A DNA stretch of 64,000 nucleotides from Silurus meridionalis (lineage: Eukaryota; Chordata; Actinopteri; Siluriformes; Siluridae): contig NC_060885.1 in the NCBI RefSeq assembly GCF_014805685.1, positions 25,657,632 to 25,721,631 on the forward strand, in the 5' to 3' direction. The notes below the pieces were generated by a model, which was not told where the DNA came from, made no database searches, and was given only the letters and a program-made list of their open reading frames with translations. Position 1 is the stretch's first letter. Each line of letters starts with the position of its first letter. Below, one piece after another: positions 1-12,412 of the stretch. The translations under genes and the position numbers were made by a program.

Positions 1-387
1 TCACAGGCTTGCTCATTGGGGGAAAAATGCAGGAGGAGGTGGAGTTGCAGCAAGTCCTTTGATTCTACAAGTCCCAGCTTAGGTGTAGGCTGGGCCTACG
101 AGCTACGAGCTCAAACAGAAATGGGTATTTCGAACTAAGGCAAATCTGCACAGATATAATGCATTTGACAACAAATTTTTTACATGTTTATGATTAGAAA
201 TTACAAATGCTTGTTTTGGCAATATTATTACTTTAAATAAAGAAATATGATAGTTTTTATAAAAATATATAATTTCATTTTCATAATTAAAATTTCATAA
301 AAAAAAAAACTATTAAAAACTGAACTAATCAGGTGTAGAAATTCATAAGTCACCAAAAATGCATCAACTTCTCAGGTTTTGTAAAAG
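1..387 (+). repeat. Satellite monomer, left part
   Basis: This is AT-rich sequence matching the roughly 360-bp unit that is tandemly arrayed at 21.9-25.9 kb. Shared landmarks are the segment ending in GCTCAAACAG near 110-120, 'gcaaatctgcac' near 140, and the 'aatgcatcaacttctcaggt' block near 360-378. The unit is cut at about 387 by an RTE LINE fragment and resumes near 1,213. The window opens inside a unit, so the left boundary is unknown. Confidence 0.7.
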
Positions 388-1212
388 AAAAGTAGGCAGG
401 AGTACAAGGGGGATGTGGTGAAGGTCAAGGAAAAAGCATATGAGGAGCTGTATGAGAGGTTGGGCACTAAGGGAGGAGAAACGGATTTGTACCAATTGGC
501 CAGGCAGAGGGACTGAGCTGAGAAGGATGTACTGCAAGCTACTTGCCCTTTTCTGTTTGCAGTGGTGATGGACAGGTTGATGGACGAGGTCAGACAGGAG
601 TCTCCCTGGACTATGATGTTTGCGGATGATATTGTGATAGGTGGTGAGAGTAGTGAGCAGGTTGAGAAGAGCCTGGAGAGGTTTGGGGTACGCGCTGGAG
701 AGAAGATGAATGAAAGTCACAAGGAGTAAGACAGAATACATGTGCATAAATGAGAGGGAGTGCAGTTACAGGGAGAAAAGGTGGAGGAGTTAAGGTACCT
801 GGGGTCAACAGTGCAAAGTAATGGAGAGTGTGTTAGGGAAGTAAAGAAAAGTGTGCAGGCAGGGTGGAGTGGGTGGAGAAGAGTGACAGGAGTGATTTGT
901 AATAGTAGGGTATCTGCAAAAATGAAAGGAAAAGTTTATAGGATTGTTGTGAGACCTGCGATATTGTATGGATTAGAGACAGTGGCATTGAGTAAAAGAC
1001 AGGAGGCGGAGTTGGAGGTAGCAGAGCTGAAGATGTTAAGGTTTTCGTTGGGAGTGACGAGGATGGACAAGATTAGAAATGAGTTCATTAGAGGACAGCC
1101 CATGTAGGATGTTTTGGTGACAAGGTGAGGGAGGCGAGATTGAGATGGTTTGGACATGTGCAGAGGAGGGACATGAGTTATATTGGTAGAATGCTGAGGA
1201 TGGAGCCACCAG
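388..1212 (+). mobile_element. RTE-clade LINE fragment (RT, internally deleted)
   Basis: Decayed piece of an RTE-type non-LTR retrotransposon. The reverse-transcriptase palm is visible near 575-640 (ESPWTMMFADDIVI, with the A/F-ADD catalytic box). The typical C-terminal part lies at 760-1,107 (YLGSTVQSNGECVREVKK, then ILYGLETVALSKRQEAELEV), followed by an out-of-frame RLRWFGHVQRRD motif near 1,140. Several stops and frameshifts make it non-coding. The upstream end jumps from a pre-RT linker (YEELYERLGTKGGE, near 440-480) straight to CPFLFAVVMD. The same jump occurs in the minus-strand copy at 15.8-17.9 kb, so it is an inherited internal deletion. The fragment sits inside a satellite monomer. 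Confidence 0.85.
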
Positions 1213-1480
1213 GAAGTTCTATAGAATGTGCTTCTGAGACACTGAAAATGCGATTCCGCAAGTCTCAGCTTCGTAGCTCAAACAAGAAAGGTTTTTTTCT
1301 AAATAAGGCAAATCTGCACATACAACATGCAATTGACCACAATTTTTTCATGTTTATGATCAAAAATAATGATAAAAGCATGTTTTGACAAAATTATTTC
1401 TTTAAATATTGAAATATGTTAGTTATTATAAAAATAAAATTGTGTATGTGCTGTGTTCATAATAATGATTAGACTATATA
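1213..1480 (+). repeat. Satellite monomer, right part
   Basis: Continuation of the unit interrupted by the RTE fragment. It contains 'ttctgagacactgaaaatgc', 'aagtctcagcttcgtagctc' and 'gcatgttttgacaaaatta', as in the array at 21.9-25.9 kb. The two halves together make roughly one monomer. Confidence 0.7.
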
Positions 1481-3020
1481 CATTTTCAAATTCTTGAGAA
1501 TAATTTAATGAAAAAACAAAAGTTGCAATAACTCAATGACAAATGAAATTGGGAAAAAACAAACACTTTTGACAAAATATAACTTTTTTCATAAAATATA
1601 ATAAAAATATGAAATTTCGTTTTTTTGGTGAATAATTTAATGAATTACCGTTAAAATTAGTGAACAACAAATCAAAAGGTAACATGACAAATCGTTTTTA
1701 CAAAAATAATTGTAAAAATATAATTTTTATTAATCTTGAGAACATTTTCATGAAGCAATGATAAATTGTACAATAAGTTAATGGAAACAAAAAGGTAAAA
1801 TGACAAAAGTTTTGACAATCTGAACATTTTAATAAAAAGAAATGGTTGTTATTGTGAAAATCAGAATTTTTATAATTGTCAACATAACTTTATTAAAGAC
1901 CGTTAAAATGTTAACAACGAAAAATGAAATGGTGACATGCAAATATTGTTTGAAACAAAAGTGATAAATAAATTATGACATTAGGTACAGTAAGTGAATA
2001 AAAAACAAAGATGTGGAAAAACAAAACATGAACAAAAATATGATTTTTATAAAAATAAATAAATAATGATAATTATGAAAACATAAATTTTTATATTCTT
2101 AAGCATGATTTTATGAATAACTGGTAAAAATGGGCAATACTTGAGGGAACAATAAAAAGTAAAAAATTATGAATTTTCATAATCTTAAACATAACTTCAT
2201 TAAAAAACGTTACAAGTTTCTATAACTAAACAAAAAAAAAGTTGACATGACAATTTAAGTTTTGATGACAAATGACTTTTTCATAAAATCAAATGATAGT
2301 TATTTTGTAAAAATTACCGTTTTCATAAAAAGAAAGTAGTTCTTATGAAATTATTAATTTCATAATCGCATGCACAATTTTATTAAACAGGGTTATGAGG
2401 TACAATGATTGAACGAAAAACAAAAAGGTGAAATGACAATTGTTTGACAAAGATTAAAAACAAAACAAATGATAATGTGAATTTTTATGTTCTTGAGAAT
2501 AATTTAATGAAAAACCATTAAAAGGTTCAATAAATGAACAAAAATTTAATGGTAACTGGACAAATCATGTTTTGACAAAAATGACTTTTTTCATTTAAAA
2601 AAAGATGAAAAAAATGAATTTTCACAGTCGTGGGAATAATTTGATAAAAAAAAAAAAAAAAAAATACATGAATGAAAAACCAAAAGGTGACATGACAAAT
2701 CATGTCTTTAAAAAATAATAATGCTGAAATTATAAATTTTCATAATCTTAAGCAAAATTACAATAAAAACTGTTAAAAACTGTTATTTTAAATTACATTC
2801 AAAATATATTTTCATATTATTTACATTTATGAAAATCTGTTAAAATGTGTAATATGTGAACGAAAACCTGTCACATGCCAAACCAGGTATTGTCAAAAAA
2901 TTTAACCTTTAATAAAAATAAATAAATATACGATTGTAATTATTAACAAATAAATTTAAAAATTCTATATTTTATGAGTAATGGGAAAAAAATGAGCAAT
3001 TAATGAAGGAACAATAAAAA
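1481..3020. repeat. AT-rich degenerate tandem repeat block
   Basis: A very AT-rich block built from a degenerate unit of about 120-160 bp. Recurring words are 'acaaaaaggtgaaatgaca', 'tttgacaaaa', 'ttcataatcttaag' and 'ttaaaaactg', seen for example near 1,676, 1,792, 2,240, 2,425 and 2,683. The block from about 1,980 to 3,020 closely matches 26,010-27,520, including the last bases before an RTE element. No coding signal is present. Confidence 0.6.
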
Positions 3021-3030
3021 AAATGACATG

Positions 3031-3741
3031 AACCCAGCCATTAGGGAGGCACAAGCCAGTGCACTCTTAGTGCCGGTCCCAAGCTCGGGTAAATGGGGAG
3101 GGTTGCGTTAGGTAGGGCATCCAGTGTAAAACGTGCCAAATCAAATATGCGGGTCATTGTTAAGAATTTCATACCGGATCAGTCGAGGCCCGGGTTACCA
3201 ACAACTGCAACAGGTATTGTTGCCCAACAGGGTACCGGTGGAAATTGGGCCACTGTTGTCCGAAGGAGGAGATGGAGAGGTGGAAGACGTCTAAAAATGC
3301 GACCGGGAAAGGAGAAGTGTAGGAGAGTCGAGGTTAAGTTCTTTAAATGTTGGCACTATGACTACACTTTGACTGGTAAAGGGAGAGAGGTAGCTGATAT
3401 GATGGAGAGGAGAAGGGTAGATATGTTGTGTGTTCAGGAGACCAAGTGCAAAGGGAATAAGGCCAGGAACATTTTAGGTGGGTTTAAACTGTTCTATTAT
3501 GGTGTGGATGGAAAGAGAAGTGGTGTAGGGGTGATTCTAAATGAAGAATACAGTAAGAGTTTAGTGGAGGTGAATAGAGTTTCTGATGAATCTGATAATC
3601 GTGAAGCTGGAAGTTGAAGGAATGATGATAAATGTCATCAGTGCCTATGCTCCACAAGTCGGCTGTGAGATGGAGAAGGAAAGATTCTGGAGTGAATTAG
3701 ATGGAGTGGTAGATGGTGTACATAGAAAAGAACGATTGGTG
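3031..3741 (+). mobile_element. RTE LINE, 5' part with endonuclease start
   Basis: 5' end of an RTE element, beginning AACCCAGCCATTAGGGAGGC. The frame at 3,093-3,617 carries a basic leader and then the start of an APE-type endonuclease (ADMMERRRVDMLCVQETKCK, GGFKLFYYGVDGKRSGVGVI). This domain is often annotated as craniofacial-development-protein-2-like in vertebrates. The frame breaks after VSDE, and homology continues to about 3,741 (out-of-frame INVISAYAPQVG). A BEL/Pao element then interrupts it, and RT sequence of the same clade resumes near 8,165. The first roughly 120 bases also form the body of the SINE at 43 kb. Confidence 0.85.
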
Positions 3742-3954
3742 AACTGCTCTTGAACACATGCAAGTAAACAGAAGACCATATTTCTTCAGCTCTTTCCTTC
3801 CTTCTTTAATATAAAATGGTCCAAAACAGTCCATACCCCTGTAAGTAAATGGAGGTGTAGTTTCCATTCTCTCAGGTGGCAAATTGCCCATCCTTTGTTC
3901 CTGATTACACTTTCTTAACTTCCTGCACTTGCACTTGGTAAGCACATATTCCAT
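3742..3954 (-). pseudogene. BEL/Pao integrase fragment
   Basis: Minus-strand frame with the zinc-binding and core start of a BEL/Pao integrase: CKCRKLRKCNQEQRMGNLPP, then PPFTYRGMDCFGPFYIKEGR and LLFTCMCSRAVH. The aspartate in GMDCFGPF is the first catalytic acid of the DDE core in this family. The reading is lost after the SRAVH block where the element is truncated against RTE sequence. Upstream, an out-of-frame remnant (YVQQNELHHFSDA) comes from the RNase H segment. Confidence 0.8.
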
Positions 3955-4139
3955 AGCCTGTCATGGTGGCATCTGAGAAATGGTGTAACTCATTTTGCTG
4001 GACATATTTAAATGTTGATGGGACATAACAACGTGGTATCTTTAACACATTGCTTCCCAATGTGGCTCAAGGTCATCAGGAAGTGGTTCGTCTCAGCCCA
4101 TCTTGTTCTGACACATCCTTTCCTGTCTATAGTTCCCAA

Positions 4140-4538
4140 CTAAAATGCAACGAATCCAAGAGGATCAAAAACGGTAGCTACCGTAGATAGCATTCCTCTT
4201 CTAGTGGAAGGGTTTTCCTTTAGTAACACTCCAAAGTGAAACATGTCCGAAGCTACACACCATTTAACTCCAAGTACTCTTTCCATTTTAGGTTCTCCTA
4301 GGTTCAAATCAAAGGCGGTTACACCCTCAGAACACAGATTTGGGCTCTCACCCTTAAACGGCAATGGCATCTCGTAGTGTCCATCTTGATTTTGCTTAAT
4401 GCCCTTGTTTAACTTCTCCAAAAACTGCAGGTCTTCTTGTGACACACAGAATTCTTCCTTATTCCTTTCAGCAAAATCCGACTCAAAGACTTTGAGAACA
4501 TCTGTAGAAGGGATTTCCTTAACCTTGTTCCTACACAC
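4140..4538 (-). pseudogene. BEL/Pao reverse transcriptase, N-terminal piece
   Basis: Frame with the pre-RT and early RT signature of Pao elements: SQEDLQFLEKLNKGIKQNQD, GHYEMPLPFK, then MERVLGVKWCVASDMFHF and RGMLSTVATVFDPLGF. The region carrying the catalytic YVDD-type box is not present, because the sequence moves directly to RNase H and integrase remnants. Inactive. Confidence 0.8.
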
Positions 4539-4611
4539 AAAGTGAATTTCAGACTTGAGTTTGTGAGATGGTTCAACAACAACAATGTTTCATTGACAAT
4601 GATTCTATGAC

Positions 4612-5110
4612 TCACACCACTTTCATCTTTATAGTCATCATGGTAGTCATTGTATCCAAAGATACTCCAATCCAACACAGATCTTTGTGCAAAAGGCTGA
4701 TCTTCTTTACCGCAGATAACATCTCTGGGAGTAAAGCTTGAGGACAATTATAGCCGACTAACAAGCCAATTTCGCAGTCAAGTTTAGGAGACATTTGATC
4801 TGCCAGATGCTCTAGATGAGGCCAGTTTTTTGCAGTCTCACATGTGGGTATATCAGATTTGTTCACTGGTATGTAGTCTCTAGTGTAAGTAGTTGGGAGT
4901 TTGATTCTCACTTCAGACCTAATGCCTCTTACTTGAAGACGATTCAGTTTTTGACTGGATACAACCTTTGGAAGGTATTGCAGAAATCTTGAGTTTCACA
5001 GATTCCTTCTTGATGTTAAGTGTTTCAGCTGTATCCTTTAGGATAAACGTAGTGTCGCTTTGAGTATCACGCAAGGCGTACACAAGAATATCTTTCTCTG
5101 GTTCAGCTGT
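4612..5110 (-). pseudogene. BEL/Pao aspartic protease (A17-like) remnant
   Basis: Minus-strand sequence with the A17-type protease signature. Near 5,060-5,110 it reads ALRDTQSDTTFILKDTAE. Further along (4,911-4,612) come LPTTYTRDYIPVNKSDIPT and CEIGLLVGYNCPQALLPE. The LLVGYNCPQAL block is a hallmark of BEL/Pao polyproteins. Frame breaks separate these pieces, so no active enzyme is encoded. Confidence 0.7.
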
Positions 5111-5549
5111 AGTTGATATTTAAACTGGAATAATTGATGAGGTATGAATGCCATTTCTTTCTTGGATTACTTCTATTTGAAGTCACTGACTTAGACTCCT
5201 TTATTGTTTGCAGCTCAGCTGTGGATGGCATTTAACTGCTCTTGGATGACCTTGAATCTTGGAACTGAGTATTTGTTTTCACAATCTTGGTGAAGACATG
5301 TAGGATGAGACTTTCCACTTTTTTTTTCCACACATCGGTTTGCTTAGACCTTTCTTGTTCTGCTGGCTCAATTGCTTGAAGTAAGGTGATGGGATTGCAT
5401 GCAATTCTTGCTTCTTTGTTGAGAAATTCGACAAAGTATTAAAATCCGGAAATCTTTTATATTCGTCTTGAAACTCTGTGACTGCTCTGTTTCATCGAGA
5501 ATTTAACCACTCTGGTAATTTTGTTAACATCCTTTGATTCTCAACGCAA

Positions 5550-7087
5550 TCATTCAGAACTTGTAAACCTTGAACATGGCATGGCTGATTCAACACTTCT
5601 TAGGAAATCTACAAACTCATGGAGATCTTTGGTGTCTTTGCTAGCGATCTTATGCCACGACTGTATCTTGCCACGATATGACTTGCCAACTAGGAATGGA
5701 TTTCCGAATCGGTCATCGAGTGTGTTCCAAGCAGCAATATAAGCGGCTTCTGTTCCCACCATGAAATGCCCTTCAATTGACCACTGACATACTGCGTAAA
5801 AAGAAAAGCTTTTCTTGGGCTGGAAAGTTCTTACGATCAATTAATGCCTGAAAAGAGAGTTTCCAGTCATTAAACCTTAAAGGATCACCTGAGAACATTG
5901 CAGGTTCTGGAATCGGTATCCTATTGGCAGTAATCGCTTCAGCGAGAGCTCTTACAAGATCAGTACCAGATTCATTAGAAGCAGGAGATGTTTGAGGAAT
6001 GCAAGTCTTGGTGTCTGAATCATTCTGAGGCAGGGTAATGTGATTTACAGCAGAAGTAATTTGAGTTGGTATGAATGGTAAAGACAGAAATAGGAACACT
6101 TTGGTGAAAAACATGTGGCCTTTGTTGAAGAGTCAGAACAGAATAAGATTCTCCCTTATCACTTTTAATGCTTTCAGCATAAACGTGCAGCCTTGCTTAT
6201 GCCGCGTTGTGCCTTTTTAGTTCCTCCAATCGTTCTACCTCCTTCCTCTTTTCTTCTACCTTCATTTTCGTAGCGGTGCTGTCTGAAATAAATTGAGCTC
6301 TTTTACTTGCATTCTCTGCTTCTGTTTCCTTCTCTTAAGCTTCTCTTTCAGCGCTTAACCTTTGGTCTTCTGCCTCAAGGTTTCTGATTTCTTCCTCATA
6401 TTGATGTTGCGTTTTCATAATTTTAATCACCTCTTGTGTGGCTGCCACTTCAGCTGCTGCCTCTTGTTGTCTCTGTAGTAAATCATGTGAGGCCTGACTC
6501 TTAGAAACAGATCTTTCCCTATTAGAGGTTGCTGAAATGATACTGGACACTGTGGCTTCAAACACTGAATCCGACTCAGGCCAGGGTACGTCTTCAGGAT
6601 CTTCAAAACGCTGAGTTTTCGTATTAGCAATCCTAGTAATGGAGAGGCATGAGTCATTTTTCCTCCTTGTTTCTGTTTCAGGGCTTGTGATGCTTCTTAT
6701 CTTCTCATAGAGATGATCAACCTCTGATTGTGTGCTATTAATAGAGCTTACAACTTCAAGAATCAGTTCTTCATCATTGTTCTTTAAGGCTCTTTTAAAA
6801 CAGTTGATGTGATACTTCCATCTTTTATACTTGTGTTCAAATTCTTCATTTAGTTGGTTTAAATTTGCCTCCTGCAGTGCTTTACCTCTTTCTGTAAGAG
6901 TGCGTAAACGCTGACCTTTTTTTATGCTTGGGGATTTTGTACCATCAGCACCCTCCTGAGGCTGTGGTTGACTTGTTTGAGCTTGCTGTAATGTGATGAC
7001 CTGCTCTAAGCTGCCATCTTCTTGAGTAGTAGGATATGCATTACTACCTTTTGAGGATAGCTCTGTATTTTCTTGTGTGTCAGACAT
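5550..7087 (-). pseudogene. BEL/Pao gag, broken frame
   Basis: The N-terminal frame (7,087-6,335, 250 aa) starts MSDTQENTELSS and is acidic and coiled-coil rich (RQQEAAAEVAATQEVIKIMK, YEEEIRNLEAEDQRLSAERE). Downstream pieces at 6,114-5,550 carry the conserved DUF1759-type gag core (MFSGDPLRFNDWKLSFQALI, AWNTLDDRFGNPFLVGKSYR, DLHEFVDFLRSVESAM). At least two frame breaks separate them. The start at 7,087 is the natural gag start because the sequence upstream is non-coding leader. Confidence 0.75.
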
Positions 7088-8120
7088 TGTGACCTTGTGC
7101 TATATAATGCGATATTTACTATGTCCTGCACTCTATGATGTGATTCTTGTAAAATAATTGAAATATCTAGTGAGATATCTATTAGGCTTAACTTATGTAA
7201 CCCAAAATTGAAAATTACAATAACAATAGAACAAAAAAATATGAGCAATAATTTGTATTACAACATCAAAATACTATGTAATGTGCAGACACAATATAAA
7301 ATTTAAAAGTCACTTCAAAAAATGTCAAACTTAGTCTCCTCAATGTCCAATGAACATATACTTATCAACTCAATTGTATATTTTCTCAGTAAGCTACTGA
7401 TAAAACGAAATGTGCAGTTTATCTTCAAAACCAACTCTGAAATATCAGTGCACCTTAATCTTGTTTGTTTTAAACTTGGTACTTCCCTTAATAGATGTGT
7501 AACATCTCTTGCTGGCTGACCTCCATGTACAGCTTCACCATGCGATGATCTTGGCCTTGGCAGTGAAGTGTTCTACTATGCCACCCTTAGTCACAATCCG
7601 AAGACCGAGGTTCTTTAACTGATGTTTATTAAGCTTGACAGCAACACCGACATCAACACAATAGTATTTACACCGTAGAACTGAATAAAAAGGATAAATA
7701 TACAAAATACATTCAGTTACAAAGAAAAACATTACATTTAGACAAAAAACAGAAAATAATCTTACATACCACTTTACCTGCTTGTAGACTAAGAGTGGTA
7801 AGAAACACACCTTTTAAGGTAACAAACAAAGTGGTAACAATCACAAACTTATTTTAATTAAACATATCTTCTTAACAATAAGCATAGCATCTTTTCAATG
7901 CTCATCGTGGCTTTCTCTTGCATGCGGTGAACAGGAAGTGACCTTAACCACCAAGTATGATGGGATATGTATTAATATAACCCAAGACAAAAAAAATATC
8001 ACATAAATCTTGAAAAATAAAAAACCCAAACAAGTATACATATTATAAAAAATGTTGAATTATAAAAATAAACAAGTTAAACTAACAAGAAAACAACGAA
8101 AATATATGAATACTTCATTG
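7088..8120 (-). other. Probable 5' LTR/leader of the BEL/Pao element
   Basis: About 1 kb upstream of gag with no coding signal. A polyadenylation-like AATAAA (minus strand, near 7,627-7,632) lies in a pyrimidine-rich stretch, as expected within an LTR. I could not define LTR ends because no second LTR survives for comparison. Confidence 0.35.
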
Positions 8121-8164
8121 TGAAAGTGCCACCTTGTGGACATCTCATAGTACAAAAGAAATGT

Positions 8165-9222
<1,058 letters not shown>

Positions 9223-9237
9223 GAAATTAGGTAAAAA

Positions 9238-9990
9238 TCTTTCCTCAGCACCTGATTGAGAAGTTCAGCCTACTGTGCCTGAACACCTCCCTTTGTAACT
9301 GGATCCTGGACTTCCTGACTGAGAGACAGCATCTCCAGCACCACCACACTGAGCACTGGGGCCCCACAGGGCTGTGTGCTCAATCCACTACTGTTCACTT
9401 TGCTGACTCACAACTGTGTAGCAATGCACAGCTCGAATCACATCATCAAGTTTGCTGATGACACGACCGTGGTGGGTCTAATCAGCAAAAATGACGAGTC
9501 AGCATACAGAGAGGAGGTGCAACGGTAAACTGCCTGGTGTTGGAGCAAACAACCTGACTCTGAACGTCGACAAAACGAAAGAGATGGTTGTGGACTTCAG
9601 GAGAGCACAAAGCGACTGATTATTGATTAATCCACAGTGGAGATCGTCAAGAATTCCTTGGAGTTAATCTGGCGGACAACCTCACCTGGTCACTCAACAC
9701 CAGCTCCATCACCAAGAAAGCCCAGCAGCGTCTCTACTTCCTGAGAAGGCTGAGGAAAGCCCATCTCCCTCCCCCCATCCTGTACATGTTCTACAGTGGG
9801 ACAATTGAGTGCATCTTGAGCAGCTGCATCATCTCGGACCGCAAGACCCTGCAGAGGATAGTGAGGACAGCTAAGTAGATCATCGGAGTCTCTCTCACCT
9901 CTATTATGCACATTTACACCACACGCTGGATCCGCAAAAACAAACGGCATTGTGGATGACCCCACGCACACACACTTGTCACCCTCCTGC
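9238..9990 (+). mobile_element. CR1/Rex-like LINE RT fragment
   Basis: Nucleotide sequence parallel to the better preserved copy at 33,593-34,489: 'cagcacctgattgagaag', the block encoding [17 protein letters not shown], and 'ctccatcaccaagaaagccc'. Many stops and deletions. It ends near 9,990 where L2 sequence begins. Its last in-frame codons (DDPTHTHL) form the artificial N-terminus of the downstream open frame. Confidence 0.75.
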
Positions 9991-11370
9991 TCTGATGATC
10001 TGGATGATAACGTTTCTATGCTGAACTCCGTCCCCCTGTCTGGCCTGGACACATTGGCTCCCTTAAAGTCACGAGCTGTTGCTTTTGCACGCTCTGCTCC
10101 GTGGTACAATGATGATTTGCGTACAATGAAGGCTTTGTGTCGCAAAATGGAGCGTAGATGGCGCATTTCAGGTTTAACGGTTCATCACCAGGCCTGGAAA
10201 GTCAGCTTACTTGAATATAAGGCTGAACTGGGTTCAGCAAGATCTGTGTATTTTTCCCAGATAATTGTCAATAATCAGAAAAACCCTAAACAACTGTTTC
10301 ACATAATCAATAAGCTGCTTAAAAATCACAGCCTCTCTAATGTTCCAGCTTCAACTCACCTATGTAATATGTTTTTTAGCACCAAAATTGTAAATATACG
10401 TAATCACATTGTTAACACTGCTTCCTCATCCTTAAGTGTGTCTGCATTCTCTGGTATTTGTCTCTCTAACTTTGCTGTTCATGACTCCCAGTCATTATGC
10501 AACATGGTTTCAAAATTGAAAGCCTCAACTTCCAGAGTTGATCCGATACCATCTTGTCTTTTTAAATCTTGTTTTGATTCCCTCTCTCCTGTTGTTTTGA
10601 GAATGATCAATAACTCTCTGTATACCGGTGTTGTACCATCAGCACTTAAAACTGCTGCTGTCACCCCAGTACCAAAAACTAACAACATGAACTTTGATCC
10701 GAACAATTTTCATCCCATCTCTAATCTTCCATTCCTCGCCAAAATTTTAGAACAAACAGTGGCTTCTCAACTACTTTCGCATCTTTCTTCTAATGATCTT
10801 TTTGAGCCACTTCAGTCTGGCTTCCGTAAACTCCACAGCACTGAAACGGCGTTAGTTAAGGTCACTAATGATTTGTTAATGGCTTCTGATTCCGGCCGTC
10901 TATCTATACTGATTCTTCTGGATCTTAGTGCCGCTTTTGACACTATAGATTACACAATTTTAATTAACCGCTTAGAAACTATCTTTGGGGTTTCTGAATC
11001 TGCTTTAGAGTGGTTTAAGTCCTACCTTGGGAACCGTAAGCAGTTTGTTGTGATGGGTGATTGCAAGTCTAAGGTTGGTGTGGTGCAATCTGGTGTTCCT
11101 CAGGGATCGGTTTTGGGCCCATTACTTTTTAGTATTTACATTTATCCATTTGGCCAGCTTTTAAGATCACTTGGTCTTAACTATCACTTTTATGCCGATG
11201 ACACTCGGATCTATATACATTCTAAACCTGATGTCAATATGCCTGTGTCTTTTCTCTCTCAATGTTTTACTGAGATTAAGAAATGGATGTCAGAAAATTA
11301 TCTTTGTCTGAACAAGACCGAAGTGATGCTTTTTGGTTCACCTCATCAGTTGTGTAAAGCACACCTATAA
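9952..11370 (+). pseudogene. L2 reverse transcriptase open frame (472 aa)
   Basis: Long open frame. Residues 1 to about 14 derive from the upstream CR1-like fragment and the rest is L2. The order is a linker (APWYNDDLRTMKALCRKMER), RT fingers (VTPVPKTNN, HPISNLPFLAKILEQTV, LQSGFRKLHSTETALVKV), palm ([14 protein letters not shown] and [18 protein letters not shown]) and catalytic box (NYHFYADDTRIYIHS). These are the RT motifs in canonical order with both catalytic aspartates. It lacks the endonuclease and the C-terminal block, so it is not expected to retrotranspose, although the RT core is uninterrupted. Confidence 0.8.
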
Positions 11371-11608
11371 GGCCTTGAATAATCTGGCCCCTCAATATTT
11401 ATGGGAGCTGTTAACCCCCTACACACCTTCACGTGCTCTACGGTCCTCTGAAGCTGGTCTTCTCACTGCCCAAAAAACACAGCTAAAAACTGTGGGTGAT
11501 CGGGCTTTTTCTTCTTTGGCTCCTAAACTGTGGAATTCCCTGCCCTCAATTTTATGTTATGTCAAGCGCTTTGAGAAATTCCTTTTAAAGGCGTTATACA
11601 AAATAAAG

Positions 11609-11644
<36 letters not shown>

Positions 11645-11660
11645 TTTTTTTTTTTTTTTT
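9991..11660 (+). mobile_element. L2-clade LINE, 5' truncated, (ATT)n tail
   Basis: Contains the linker, RT and C-terminal region of an L2-type element and ends in AATAAAGTTTATT followed by (ATT)n and a T run (11,612-11,661), a tail typical of L2 elements. The endonuclease is missing. An internal deletion near 11,345 joins the RT end (KTEVMLFGSPHQL) to the distal C-terminal block (YKALNNLAPQYLWELL ... KLWNSLPS) in another frame. Confidence 0.85.
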
Positions 11661-11661
11661 T

Positions 11662-11870
11662 CCATGAAAAACATATGATAGTTATGAAAGTATGAATTTT
11701 CACATTCTTGAGTAAATTTGATGAAAAAAATTTAAATGGTACAGTAAGTGAACGGAAAACGGAATGGTGAAATGACCATGTTTTGGCAAAGTTATTACTT
11801 TTTTCATTAAAAAAAGTATATTGACAATATGAATTTTCATATTCGTGAGAATAAATGAATGAAAGCCTGT
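11662..11870. repeat. AT-rich degenerate repeat, short block
   Basis: The same family as 1,481-3,020 ('gaatggtgaaatgac', 'tttggcaaagttatta', 'gaattttcatattcgtgag'). It lies between the L2 tail and repeat family R. Confidence 0.5.
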
Positions 11871-12412
11871 TTAAAGATTATTTTACTTTTTTTATTTTAT
11901 GTTATATTTTCATGCTTTTTCTTCCGGTTCATCCTCATGGCGCTTCTACATTTTTCCCCTGCCTTTTTTTCTAATCCCTATCCTAATCAGTCAGCCGTAT
12001 TTGCTCACTCGCCTATATTACATGAATTACATTTACAAGCATTTTGATTATATAATGTATGCTAAAATGTATATTTGATAAACGTTACTCTAATGTATAT
12101 AGCATGATTGTTGCTATATTAATGCAAAGTAATGGTTATATGTATAAAGCTTAGATTTAAACTAATATAAGCGATTTCATATGTTATCTAAAGCATATTG
12201 CTAAATTATATTATATTTTACTACTTATAGCTGAAGCTGACCAAAGTTAAATCACATAGGTGAACTTTATGCACGATGAGTCATGATGTTATGCGGTCTC
12301 TCTGTTTTCGCCGCATAGCCAAGGTGTTTAACCACATAGGCAACTACATTCATGACTTCTGACTGAATTTTGCACGTGCACTCACCAACCCTATTAAACT
12401 CGGCTTTCAAGT
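11871..12412. repeat. Unclassified interspersed repeat R, copy 1
   Basis: About 540 bp shared with 17,920-18,235 plus 21,511-21,783, where an L2 insertion splits the copy. Landmarks are 'ctcatggcgcttctac', 'cctaatcagtcagccgtat', 'gcatagccaaggtgtttaac' and 'caccaaccctattaaac'. No coding potential or terminal structure was recognised. Confidence 0.55.

Larger units (their letters stand above)
3742..8120 (-). mobile_element. BEL/Pao LTR retrotransposon, truncated
   Basis: Minus-strand remnant in the order gag (7,087-5,550), protease (about 5,110-4,612), start of RT (4,538-4,140), RNase H remnant (about 4,140-3,970) and integrase (3,954-3,742). The order and family signatures (A17-type protease, MERVLGVKW in RT, PPFTYRGMDCFGPF in integrase) identify the BEL/Pao superfamily. 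Most of the RT core and the rest of integrase are missing, and no 3' LTR is seen before the junction with RTE sequence at about 3,741. It interrupts an RTE element, so it is younger than that insertion. The outer limit near 8,120 is estimated. Confidence 0.8.

Noticed and set aside
3093..3617. Host craniofacial-development-like gene
   Set aside because: It is the RTE endonuclease, which is commonly annotated under that name, and has a LINE 5' end and a frame break.
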